Shown here piece by piece: positions 51,656 to 60,098 of a stretch of 64,000 bases of DNA. Positions within the stretch are counted from its first letter, which is position 1, and each line of letters opens with the position of its first letter. The stretch lies in the NCBI RefSeq assembly GCF_000285555.1, contig NZ_HE611002.1, forward strand, positions 17,609 through 81,608. Reading direction: 5' to 3'. Both the position numbers and the translations under genes were made by a program. Under the pieces are notes generated by a model. That model saw nothing but the letters and a program-made list of their open reading frames with translations. It did no database searches and was not told the DNA's origin. Source of the stretch: Kurthia massiliensis. GTDB taxonomy: Bacteria > Bacillota > Bacilli > Bacillales_A > Planococcaceae.

Positions 51656-52555
51656 CTATTTTGACGGTTTTTTCCTAAATTTATCCATAGATTCAACAAA
51701 TAGTACTTGTATGAATTTTTTGATATTCACTTTTACCTTCTTCGGCATGTAACCGTTTTCTTGTATTTCTCGCATGATTGTGCGGATCTCCGAAAATTCA
51801 AAATAACGAGGTGCATAATACTCAAATTCTGGATTCGTATAGTCTACAGCGCCGAGTGTGGCAATATTATTCATCGCTGACAATACAGTACGACGAATAC
51901 GTTGTTCGATTGCTTTGCTTTCCTTCGCGATATCGACACCACTAAATTTCGTTTGCGAAGCAATTTCTTCATATAACCCTTTTAACGATGGTACTTGCAT
52001 CGAATGTCCTTCACGATCTGCTAATAGCATAATCATTTTGACGATGTCATCGCTGCCGACTTCACCAACGATACCCATCTCGCTTAAAATCGATAGCACG
52101 ATATCTTTAATCGTTAAATGTGTTTCCTCTTTCGTTTCTTCTTCAAAGTGTAAAATCGACTTGCGAATCGTCAGCAACGATTTTTTCAAAATGAAACGCT
52201 CACTCGTTTTTCGTAAAATGCTTTGCACTTCAACTCGATTAATCGGTTTATGAATGAAAAATTCGACGTCTTTCTCGTACGCTTCGCCGACCATCTCTTT
52301 ATTGACGACTTGTGAAATCATAATAAAATGACCTTTAAATCCTTGTCGTCTTAATTGATCGATCGTTTCGATCCCGTCTAAATCTGGCATTAATAAATCG
52401 ATTAATACGAAGTCAGGGTCACTCGCTAAAATTGGTTCAAGCGCATTTTCACCGCTATCTGCTTCTCCTAGCACAACCCCCATATCTCCTTCTAATATAA
52501 TTTGCTTTAACATACGACGGCTTGCCGCATCATCATCAACTATAAAATAGCGCAT
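51656..52555 (-). CDS. GlnL-like (YcbB-type) response regulator
   Basis: This 299-residue regulator has a receiver domain (D53 in VLIDLLMPDLDG, FFIHKPINRVEV) and a C-terminal domain like B. subtilis GlnL (EQRIRRTVLSAMNNIATLG, FEYYAPRYFEFSEIRTIM). GlnL activates the glutaminase/glutamine transporter operon glsA-glnT in response to glutamine. Here no such genes are nearby; the symporter downstream is a plausible target. It starts immediately after the kinase stop with no gap. Confidence 0.85.
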   Translation of the reverse strand: MRYFIVDDDAASRRMLKQIILEGDMGVVLGEADSGENALEPILASDPDFVLIDLLMPDLDGIETIDQLRRQGFKGHFIMISQVVNKEMVGEAYEKDVEFFIHKPINRVEVQSILRKTSERFILKKSLLTIRKSILHFEEETKEETHLTIKDIVLSILSEMGIVGEVGSDDIVKMIMLLADREGHSMQVPSLKGLYEEIASQTKFSGVDIAKESKAIEQRIRRTVLSAMNNIATLGAVDYTNPEFEYYAPRYFEFSEIRTIMREIQENGYMPKKVKVNIKKFIQVLFVESMDKFRKKPSK

Positions 52556-53827
52556 TTATTTGGCCCCCTTTTGCAAAATCATTTGAATCGGTATGTGAAC
52601 AATAAACATCGTTCCTTTCTCTGGTAGTTCCACGCGAATCGTTCCTGCTAATGTGCGGACGACTTCTCGAACGTGAGACAATCCAATTCCAGTCGCTGCG
52701 ACACCTTGTTCGTTATATTTCGTCGTATAGCCTGGTTCAAAAATAATATCTAGATCTTCTTTCGGAATTCCTTTTCCGTTATCTTCAATCGTAAATTGGA
52801 TATCGTCTCCATGTTGTGTCACCGACAAGCGAATATCGCCGCTGTCTTTCATCGCTTCAATACCGTTCGCGACGATGTTATTTAAAATCGCCAACAGCGG
52901 AATATGTTGATTCGTATTGAAGTCGATTGATTGTTCCACATGAAACATTACTTGCTTACCGAGCATTCGACCGTATTTTTCGTTCGCGACTTCGACGAGG
53001 TTCATCACATCAGACAACATGTAATACTCCCCCGTCTTATGCATCGTCATATCAGAAATGCTTGAAAAAATGCGTTGCGAGTCTTTTTTCACTTCATGAA
53101 TTTCTTGTGCAATATGAAGCGCTTTTAACCCTAGTTTTCGTTGCGAGTCTTTTTTTAACGCGCGATACAGTTCATAACTTTCAGCCATAATTTGCTCGAT
53201 ATGGTTCATCGACTTTTGTAAATAAAGAGCTTCCACGTATAAATCCGAGCCGCGCGTTAGTTGTTCTTGGAGATGTTTGCGTTGCTCCGACAAAATAACG
53301 GTACTGTAAATACCAATGACAAAAAAGCTTCGGAATACCGCGACACATGCAACGAGCACGAAATCGAGCACATTTAGCGAAATATCAGGAATTAATAAAA
53401 AGCGCAGAATATGTTCGGCACTATTGCTTAAAAATTCCGTCAATGCAGCTAAAAACCCTAACCGTAGTGGTTCATTCATGTACGCACGTAAGTTAAACAA
53501 CTTAAACAAACATGCAAACACAATATAATAGAAGAATGCTGGATAATTGTTCACAAGTGCATCGGCAACCGCGCTATTGTTGTTCATTTCTGTTACCGTT
53601 CGCAGTGCAATCGTCACTGCTCCCGTTACAATTCCAGTCACAATAACCGCTTTAATTGGACGGACTAATAATAGTAGAAGAAAAACGATACTGCCGAGCG
53701 CGAAGCGAAAGTTTTCGGTGCTGCTAAATGGCATCAATTTTACTTCACCGAATATCGCTGTCACAATTGCAACGACGGCAATCCAAAGCCATTGTGATTT
53801 CAAAAAATGATATTTTGTTTGAAACAT
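52556..53827 (-). CDS. GlnK-like sensor histidine kinase
   Basis: This 423-residue kinase has six or so membrane segments in the first 180 residues, the H box QEIHEVKKD (H244) and a HATPase domain (N box LNNIVANGIEAM, G boxes EDNGKGIP and ATGIGLSHV). The arrangement matches B. subtilis GlnK and the DcuS-unlike HPK group. I start at the ATG at 53827, with GGGAG 5 bases upstream; another ATG four codons earlier abuts the ribosome binding site. Confidence 0.85.
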   Translation of the reverse strand: MFQTKYHFLKSQWLWIAVVAIVTAIFGEVKLMPFSSTENFRFALGSIVFLLLLLVRPIKAVIVTGIVTGAVTIALRTVTEMNNNSAVADALVNNYPAFFYYIVFACLFKLFNLRAYMNEPLRLGFLAALTEFLSNSAEHILRFLLIPDISLNVLDFVLVACVAVFRSFFVIGIYSTVILSEQRKHLQEQLTRGSDLYVEALYLQKSMNHIEQIMAESYELYRALKKDSQRKLGLKALHIAQEIHEVKKDSQRIFSSISDMTMHKTGEYYMLSDVMNLVEVANEKYGRMLGKQVMFHVEQSIDFNTNQHIPLLAILNNIVANGIEAMKDSGDIRLSVTQHGDDIQFTIEDNGKGIPKEDLDIIFEPGYTTKYNEQGVAATGIGLSHVREVVRTLAGTIRVELPEKGTMFIVHIPIQMILQKGAK

Positions 53828-53907
53828 ATAGACTCCCATCCCTAAACATGTACTCTACTTTGTATCTTATCATATTAAAATATTTACGTCTTTTTCATTC
53901 GACCAAC

Positions 53908-53940
53908 GAAAAAAAGGCATCGCGATTTTGCGCAATGCCT
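53908..53940 (-). terminator. intrinsic terminator of the heme operon
   Basis: AGGCATTGCG, a 6-base loop, CGCGATGCCT and a T-run on the minus strand lie 15 bases after the monooxygenase stop. Confidence 0.88.
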
Positions 53941-53954
53941 CTTTCTCAATTCGC

Positions 53955-54284
53955 TTATTCAGCTGTTACGGTTGGTAAGTGTTCGTATTGAATGTCATAA
54001 ATGCGGACTTCATTACCGAGCATCGGAGAGTTTTCTTCTTTCACGACGCGTTTATGCGTATTTGTCGCTTCTTCTGATGTGAACCAAGCGTTAAAATCTG
54101 CTTTCGTTTCCCAATTCGTCGTAATTTTCACTTCATCGTATTCGTGATTTTTTTCATTGATTAATACTTCCATACGTAAAAAACCTTTAGATGAAGCAAC
54201 TGTTTTCGGTACTGCAAATCGTTTTGATACTGCTTCGCCAAACCCCTTTTTCGTACGAATAATGTTTTCTAATTTGATTGGCAT
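53955..54284 (-). CDS. IsdG-type heme-degrading monooxygenase
   Basis: The 109-residue ferredoxin-like protein matches IsdG/IsdI in length and keeps the catalytic triad at identical positions: N7 (ENIIR), W67 (FNAWF) and H77 (THKRV). The family opens cytoplasmic heme and releases iron. It is the last gene of a Fur-controlled ABC transporter operon and overlaps the ankyrin gene by 16 bases, so the transporter is probably a heme importer. Confidence 0.88.
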   Translation of the reverse strand: MPIKLENIIRTKKGFGEAVSKRFAVPKTVASSKGFLRMEVLINEKNHEYDEVKITTNWETKADFNAWFTSEEATNTHKRVVKEENSPMLGNEVRIYDIQYEHLPTVTAE

Positions 54285-54673
54285 TGTAATTTCTCCCTTT
54301 CTAGTAGCTGGTTTAAATATGCATACACAGGCTCCGCTTCGTACCCGCCATGTTGTGCGTGGCGAATAAGTGAAATGCCATGTGCTCCCTTTGCATGAAT
54401 GAGTGCTGGATCTCGTTCAAGCGCCAATTCAACATAATTTAAATCCCCAAGCATCGCTTGTGAAAATAATGTTTTTGGCGCACCGTGCTCAATTAGCAAT
54501 TGTGCAATTTCGCGATTCCCTGTATGTGCCGCTGCGGCGAGGCCCGATTCTACATCGCCTGCGCCCCAATCCATTTCGACATATACGAGTGAAGGTTCGA
54601 GACGTAATAAATGCTCGACCATATCGTAATCACCGTGTGCCGCAATAATAAATGGTCGAATATACTCCTTCAT
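54269..54673 (-). CDS. ankyrin-repeat protein in the heme operon
   Basis: This 134-residue protein consists of about three ankyrin repeats (RPFIIAAHGDYDMVEHLL, GLAAAAHTGNREIAQLLIEHG, TLFSQAMLGDLNYVELALERD). It has no signal peptide or membrane segment, so it is cytoplasmic. It starts directly after the ATPase stop and overlaps the monooxygenase, so it is made with them. Ankyrin proteins bind other proteins; a role in handing over heme or guarding a heme enzyme is conceivable, but unproven. Confidence 0.8.
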   Translation of the reverse strand: MKEYIRPFIIAAHGDYDMVEHLLRLEPSLVYVEMDWGAGDVESGLAAAAHTGNREIAQLLIEHGAPKTLFSQAMLGDLNYVELALERDPALIHAKGAHGISLIRHAQHGGYEAEPVYAYLNQLLEREKLQCQSN

Positions 54674-55459
54674 CTATCCGTGTCTCCTCCTTCTCATTGG
54701 CGTGAAATAAACGCCGTCATCGTTGCGATGTACTTCCGCATTAATATTAAAAATCGTTTCGAACATTTCACGACACATCACGCATTGTGGAATGCCGTTA
54801 TAACGAATTTGTCCGGCTTTCATGACGATTAATCGATCGCTATATTGTGCCGCTTGATTAATGTCGTGAAGCACCATCACGATCGTCATATTAAATGTTT
54901 CATTTAAGTATTTAACGAGTTCTAACACTTCCATTTGATGTGAAATATCTAAATACGTCGTCGGTTCATCAAGTAGTAAAATGTTTGAACGTTGCGCTAC
55001 AGCCATCGCAATCCAGGCGCGTTGACGTTCACCACCTGATAAACTTGGCAACAAGCGATTGCGCATATGTGCTAGGCCTGTGACATCTAATGCCCAATCG
55101 ACAATTTCACGATTTTCTGTAGACATTTTGCCAAACCCTTTTTGAAATGGTGCACGACCAAATTCAACGAGCTCTCCAACCGTTAAATCGAGTTGATGAT
55201 CATTCATTTGTGGTAACATCGCCAAATGTTTCGGAAACTCTTTTTTTGACATTTGTTGGATGTTTTGATCATTTAAAACGATGTCGCCGCTATCTGGCTT
55301 TAATAAATTCGCAATGACACGTAGTAACGTTGACTTGCCAGAGCCGTTTGGACCGATCAGGCTGACAACTTCACCTTTTGGAATATGCAAGTTAATATCT
55401 TTTAAACCAAATGCCGGATTGCGGACAAATTGAATATGTTCTGCTTTAAGCACGTGCAT
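54674..55459 (-). CDS. ABC transporter ATP-binding protein, iron/heme uptake
   Basis: The 261-residue ATPase has Walker A GPNGSGKST (36-44), the Q loop PQMNDHQLDLTVGE, signature SLSGGERQRAWIAMA and Walker B ILLLDEPTTYLDI, as in FecE/HmuV-type siderophore and heme importers. The C-terminal tail is unusual: two nearby cysteines (QCVMC) and a basic end (RRRRHG). It overlaps the permease gene by 14 bases. Confidence 0.9.
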   Translation of the reverse strand: MHVLKAEHIQFVRNPAFGLKDINLHIPKGEVVSLIGPNGSGKSTLLRVIANLLKPDSGDIVLNDQNIQQMSKKEFPKHLAMLPQMNDHQLDLTVGELVEFGRAPFQKGFGKMSTENREIVDWALDVTGLAHMRNRLLPSLSGGERQRAWIAMAVAQRSNILLLDEPTTYLDISHQMEVLELVKYLNETFNMTIVMVLHDINQAAQYSDRLIVMKAGQIRYNGIPQCVMCREMFETIFNINAEVHRNDDGVYFTPMRRRRHG

Positions 55460-56480
55460 CGCCCTTTCTATTACGTTGAATTAAATATAAGAAAAATGGC
55501 CCGCCAAGAAACGCGAGTAAAATGCCGACAGGTAACTCAATCGGATCGAATACTGTACGTGCAATCATATCGGCAAAGACGACGATAAATGCGCCACCGA
55601 GTGCAGATGCAGGTACGAGGAAACGATCATCCGTCCCAATGATGAGACGTAAAATATGTGGAACGACTAAACCGACAAAGCCGATTAAGCCAGAAACACT
55701 TACAGCGATTCCTGCAAGTAGAGCGCTCAATAAAATCAAAAAGAAACGAATGATTTCGACGCGCTGTCCGAGCAAGTGCGCAACGTCATCACCGAGTCGT
55801 AAAATACGAATGTATTTCACAGAACATAATGCAACGACAATTGCGCCAACCGCATAATATGTAATCATTTGAACGTGCGACCAGCCGACACCTGCGATGC
55901 CGCCTGAAAGCCACGGTAAAACCGATTGTACGCGGTCGCTATAAAGTAGCATTAACGCATTCGTGCCTGCTCCCATAATGGCGTTAACGGCAACACCGAC
56001 GAGCACAATTTTGACCGGCGTTGCGCCGCCTTTCCAAGCAAGCAAATAAATGAGTAACGCTGTAACGAAGGCACCAAAGAATGCCGCAATCGGTAATAAA
56101 TTTAAATACGCCGGAAAAATAATCATGACGGTAATCGCCGCAATCCCACCACCAGATGACACGCCGATAATACCGGGGTCTGCGAGTGGGTTACGCATAA
56201 TCGCTTGTAAAATCGCGCCGGCAATCGCTAAACACGCACCGACAAGCATGCCGATAATGACACGTGGAAAACGCAATTCCCAAACGACACGACGTTCAAG
56301 CGTTTCATCATTGACCGTCAAACCGTGCCAAATTTCTGCGAGTGTAAAGCGTACAGGCCCTACCATCAAGCTAATCGTTGCGGTCACGACGAGTAAAATG
56401 AGGAGTGCGATAAACGTTGTACGACGCTTTTTCGCGAGTGGATGGGCTGTCTGTTTCGTCGTAGGTTGTTGAACTACCAC
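55446..56480 (-). CDS. FecCD-family iron/heme ABC permease
   Basis: This 344-residue permease has about ten membrane helices and the family stretches RFPRVIIGMLVGACLAIAGA, NPLADPGIIGVSSGGGIAA and GFVGLVVPHILRLIIG. It forms the membrane channel of the importer as a homodimer. It starts at GTG two bases after the binding-protein stop, with GAGGTG upstream. Confidence 0.92.
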   Translation of the reverse strand: MVVQQPTTKQTAHPLAKKRRTTFIALLILLVVTATISLMVGPVRFTLAEIWHGLTVNDETLERRVVWELRFPRVIIGMLVGACLAIAGAILQAIMRNPLADPGIIGVSSGGGIAAITVMIIFPAYLNLLPIAAFFGAFVTALLIYLLAWKGGATPVKIVLVGVAVNAIMGAGTNALMLLYSDRVQSVLPWLSGGIAGVGWSHVQMITYYAVGAIVVALCSVKYIRILRLGDDVAHLLGQRVEIIRFFLILLSALLAGIAVSVSGLIGFVGLVVPHILRLIIGTDDRFLVPASALGGAFIVVFADMIARTVFDPIELPVGILLAFLGGPFFLYLIQRNRKGDARA

Positions 56481-56482
56481 TA

Positions 56483-57448
56483 TTAGCGCACCTCATCCAA
56501 TTGTTTTTGCATCTCGTCTAACGCTTCCGTAATTTTCGTCCCTGGATTTTGACCGAATAGTTCAGCTGACAATACGACGACGCGTTTTTCTTTCACTGCG
56601 TCTAAGTTTTTCCACGCAGCATTTTGTTTCATCTCTTTTTCAAATGCCGCTTTTACAGTGTCCGGATCGCTATGCGTAATGAGCATAACGATTTCTGGAT
56701 TTGCTTCGATAATTTTTTCCGTACTCATGCTGGCGTAGTTCGGATATTGATCCGCTTTTGGGAAATCAGCAGCGACATTTTCGCCGCCTGCTTTTTCTAA
56801 AATATCACCGACAAGCGATGACGGTAGCGCAGCTAAAAATGTACCCGGTGCGCCGTATACGAGTAATGTACGTACTTTCTCTTTCGGCTGTTCGAGTTCG
56901 TCTACATGCGCTGAAATGTCATCGTTTAACGCTTGCGCTTCATCTTCTTTTTCTAAAATATCGCCGAATAACGTCACATTCTCCTGAATATCCTCAATCG
57001 AATCTGCTTTCGTATAAACGACTTTAGAGCCTTGGTTTTCTACTGTTGGCGCATATTGTTGGAACGTATCTTGTGCGAAAAATACGTCCGCATGTACTTG
57101 CGCAATTTTTTCTAATGATGGTGAGTGTGGGTTACCGATTTGTGTAATGCCTTTAAAATTTTCTGGCATTGTACCAGTCATCGTTGGCACCCCAACAACA
57201 TTCGCATCGAGCGCGAGTAATACTTCCGCATCTCCCGGGCTTAATGCTGCGACAGTTGATGGTGCCTCTGCTAATTCGACTTTATTTCCGCTGCGATCTG
57301 TCGTCGAAATATGAACTTTCTCAGCGCTCGTGTTGGCGTCGGTCGCGGCATTACTACCGCATGCAGCTAACACAAGCGATAAACTAGCGACGATTGAAAG
57401 TCCTATTTGTGTACGCATAATTCCTTCCAACTTATAAGCCCGCTTCAT
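56483..57448 (-). CDS. iron/heme ABC transporter substrate-binding lipoprotein
   Basis: This 321-residue protein has a lipoprotein signal with the lipobox LAAC (C30) and a class III periplasmic-binding fold (ALSPGDAEVLLALDANVVG, EKIIEANPEIVMLITHSDPD). AAAGGATG lies 7 bases before the ATG at 57448; a second ATG at 57418 with a closer GAAGGA is possible. It is the first gene of the Fur-regulated operon and would capture heme or a siderophore outside the cell. Confidence 0.88.
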   Translation of the reverse strand: MKRAYKLEGIMRTQIGLSIVASLSLVLAACGSNAATDANTSAEKVHISTTDRSGNKVELAEAPSTVAALSPGDAEVLLALDANVVGVPTMTGTMPENFKGITQIGNPHSPSLEKIAQVHADVFFAQDTFQQYAPTVENQGSKVVYTKADSIEDIQENVTLFGDILEKEDEAQALNDDISAHVDELEQPKEKVRTLLVYGAPGTFLAALPSSLVGDILEKAGGENVAADFPKADQYPNYASMSTEKIIEANPEIVMLITHSDPDTVKAAFEKEMKQNAAWKNLDAVKEKRVVVLSAELFGQNPGTKITEALDEMQKQLDEVR

Positions 57449-57544
57449 TTCTTATCATCCTTTCACTTGATTTTAACGAGATATCATCTATACCCATTTG
57501 TCTATTTTTTGTCTACTGTTTTATTACTCCCTATCGTGTATAAT

Positions 57545-57608
57545 TGATAAACGTTATCATTTAGGTAATCATTGAGTTCATCATAAAGTTAATGAGAATC
57601 ATTGTCAA
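57545..57608 (-). promoter_or_regulatory. SigA promoter with two Fur boxes, heme operon
   Basis: TTGACA (57603-57608) and TATGAT (57580-57585) are spaced by 17 bases on the minus strand. A palindrome AATGAGAATCATT (57591-57603) lies in the spacer, and TGATAAACGTTATCA (57545-57559), matching 13 of 15 bases of the Fur 7-1-7 consensus, lies at the start of the transcript. Fur with iron should repress the operon. Confidence 0.88.
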
Positions 57609-57628
57609 TTAAATTTTTATAAAAATTT

Positions 57629-57676
57629 AAAAAGTGGTGTTTTTATCTGATTTCCGATAAAAAATACCACTTTTTC
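57629..57676 (-). terminator. intrinsic terminator after the Cache-domain gene
   Basis: AAAAGTGGTATTTTTTATC pairs with GATAAAAACACCACTTTT on the minus strand (about 18 pairs), followed by TAAATTTTT. It lies between the Cache gene and the Fur boxes. Confidence 0.85.
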
Positions 57677-57748
57677 TACTTCATATCATTTTTTTGTTAC
57701 CCAAATTTCGTCAAGACCTATTTATAAAGCTATATTTCAATACGAATA

Positions 57749-58452
57749 TTAGCGCATTTTTTCGATAACGATAGCTGTCCAACCTTTCCCTTTATACGCG
57801 TTGTACCCTTCAGATTTACTGTAAGCTATTAGGTCATTTTGTTCCATTTCATAGCCACTTTTCGCATGACTCGTCATGGATTTTTGCACCGACTTAAAAT
57901 GACGTAAGTTTTTATTCAAAATATCTTCTTGTCGTTTCGAAGCAATTACGTCACCTTGTTGATTGATAATATATAAATGAGAAGTGTCGCCTAAATTCGC
58001 ACGTGAAACAATCTCCATGACATATTGCCAATTAAATCGTGTCGACATTACGCTGATTAATTCTCCACGTTCATTATGAATCGGACTCGAATAATTAATC
58101 GTATATGCTCGAATCGTTTCTGAATAATAAAGGTCTGTCACGTACGGTTCATTTGTTTTTCTCACCTTTTCAAACCAGTCGTGCGTCGCCATATTTTGAC
58201 CGAGTAATTGTTGATTTTTTGCGGTCGCGACGATATCTCCATCTAAGTTAATGACCATTAATTCAAAATACACTTCGTAAATATCGAGCGTATGTTTTAA
58301 AAAACGATGCGCCATTTGTACATTCTTAATGATAAAATTTTGGACTGCATCGAAATGCTTTGAATTTTTTTCATCACTTGTTGCATTTGTTCGTTGTCCT
58401 GCTTTAAATCACTAATTAATGCAGAAACATTTAAATCCGTCGTGCCTATCAT
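57749..58452 (-). pseudogene. Cache-domain protein gene, frameshifted in an A7 run
   Basis: A strong GGGGGA ribosome binding site precedes MIGTTDLNVSALISDLKQDN (ATG 58450-58452). That frame stops soon after a run of seven A (58365-58371 on the minus strand). Adding one A joins it to the long frame continuing KNSKHFDAVQNFIIKNVQMA and then a Cache sensor domain (LMVINLDGDIVATAKN, HLYIINQQGDVIASK), about 234 residues in all. No membrane span is present, unusual for Cache proteins. It is a pseudogene, a slippage-controlled gene or a sequencing error. Confidence 0.7.
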
Positions 58453-58512
58453 GTAAAATCCCCCTTTTCTATATTATATCGAAAAATTTTAAAAATTCTG
58501 ATATTTATTAAA

Positions 58513-58550
58513 GAAGAAAAACCGTACTAGTTCGCGACTAGTACGGTTTT
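58513..58550 (-). terminator. intrinsic terminator after the YcdB-like gene
   Basis: AAAACCGTACTAGT pairs with ACTAGTACGGTTTT around a 5-base loop on the minus strand, then a T-rich tail, 3 bases after the stop. Confidence 0.92.
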
Positions 58551-58552
58551 GA

Positions 58553-59971
58553 TTATTCTTCAATATAGCGTTCTTCGAAAATAATTTCGCCTGTATTGCT
58601 TTCAATTTTCTCAAGCGTCATTTGACCATCTTTGAAAATGATTTCGTAAACGAGTGTGTAAATTGGGAAGTCATCGCTACTTTCAATCGCACGTGCAAGA
58701 CGTAATTGTAATTGATCGTAGTAGATTTGATTCGCTTGCTCTAATGAGACCGCAACGTTGTCGACTGAAAATTCATCGACAAGCATTTCGTTCACGCGTG
58801 TCACTGTACAATCTTTAATGTTCCCTGTGTAAATACCAACGTCTACGTGTACGTTATATTCTTCTACTGGAATGCCTTTAACGTGACGTAAAAATGAGAA
58901 TGTACGGAACGGCTCGAAATCGTTTTCCATATCAAATTCGTCATCGTCATCATCGTCTTCTTCCGCTTCTTCGAGCGCTTGGAAGAAAGCAAGCTCTTCT
59001 TCTGTTAGCTCATCATCTGCATCGTCTAGTTGCTCTTCAAGCTCAAATTTCTCATGAATATCGCCAATAACTAATTCTAAAAATTGTTTTGCGTTATTTT
59101 CTAATTCGCTCACTGGTAATTCAGGCTTTGATTCATCCCATGGCTTAATAGATTCGTAGACGATTTCATAGTCGTCGCTACGATCAATGCGAATTTGAAT
59201 TTGTTCATTGTCTGGTGATGTCCATACTTGCGTCTCACCATCATCTTCTAAGTGCATCGTATCTTCAATACCGAGTAATTCATTTAGTGATTTCGTTAAA
59301 ACGACAGGCGCTACTGGTTTTGATGACAATTCTTCATCTTCATCAACGTTATACACTTCTGTTAATGTGCCATCGACACTCACCGCTTGGAAACGGCTTT
59401 TCGGTGTATAAACGATATGTAAGCTATCGGGTGTTTCTTCGATTTCACGTTTTAATAACATTTGACCAGCAATTGCTGCTTTCGCTTGTTCTGCTGACAA
59501 TTTTACTTCTGGATATTGTAGTTGGTAATACGTTTGGTTTAGCGTCGCAGATACGACGAACCCTTGGCGGTTAATTTCAATTTTCGCACCTGAATGTGGT
59601 AATGGTAAGTTCAATTCGTGATCGAATTGCTCGAATGTAATCATTACTGAGTCGCCTACCCATTGTTGTGCGCTCGTATAGCGAAGTTCGCCTGAACAAA
59701 ATTCTTCCGCGAACTCTTCCGCAAATTCTTTAAGATCGTCTAATGAAAGTTCTTCGTATTCATCTAAAGAAATATCATTGTTGTCCGTAATTTCTTCCAT
59801 GTCGATCATTAAACTCGTTAATTTACCTTCGTCTGACACTTCAATTTGACCGTAAATGATACCACGATTTGCATCGACGATTTCCCCTGTTGTGTCGCCT
59901 TCTTCGCATTCAATTTTAATGACTGGGCGACCAAGCATGTACTCTCTAATTGCCATTTCTAATTCCATCAT
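58553..59971 (-). CDS. acidic YcdB/PepSY-like protein, unknown function
   Basis: This 472-residue cytoplasmic protein has no signal peptide. Two similar segments (LSAEQAKAAIAGQMLLKREI.. and VSLEQANQIYYDQLQLRLAR.., each ending in a beta-strand pair with VDGTLTEVYNV or ESNTGEIIFEE) look like YcdB/PepSY-type repeats. An extremely acidic linker (residues about 335-365, with a run of D and E such as EEAEEDDDDDDEFDMEND) separates them. ATG at 59971 follows GAGAGGA by 9 bases. It is a single-gene unit. Confidence 0.6.
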   Translation of the reverse strand: MMELEMAIREYMLGRPVIKIECEEGDTTGEIVDANRGIIYGQIEVSDEGKLTSLMIDMEEITDNNDISLDEYEELSLDDLKEFAEEFAEEFCSGELRYTSAQQWVGDSVMITFEQFDHELNLPLPHSGAKIEINRQGFVVSATLNQTYYQLQYPEVKLSAEQAKAAIAGQMLLKREIEETPDSLHIVYTPKSRFQAVSVDGTLTEVYNVDEDEELSSKPVAPVVLTKSLNELLGIEDTMHLEDDGETQVWTSPDNEQIQIRIDRSDDYEIVYESIKPWDESKPELPVSELENNAKQFLELVIGDIHEKFELEEQLDDADDELTEEELAFFQALEEAEEDDDDDDEFDMENDFEPFRTFSFLRHVKGIPVEEYNVHVDVGIYTGNIKDCTVTRVNEMLVDEFSVDNVAVSLEQANQIYYDQLQLRLARAIESSDDFPIYTLVYEIIFKDGQMTLEKIESNTGEIIFEERYIEE

Positions 59972-60058
59972 TGTGTGTAATCCTCTCATCACTTGTTTCT
60001 AAATATTTGATTCTATCATATCATGATTTCATTCCTTTTAAATATTTGTAATCAAATT

Positions 60059-60091
60059 GAAAAAAGGTGCACGCAAAAATACGTACACCTT
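60059..60091 (-). terminator. intrinsic terminator after the ATP-grasp gene
   Basis: AAGGTGTACG, a 7-base loop and CGTGCACCTT with a T6 tail on the minus strand lie 8 bases after the gene. Confidence 0.88.
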
Positions 60092-60098
60092 CTCGTCC

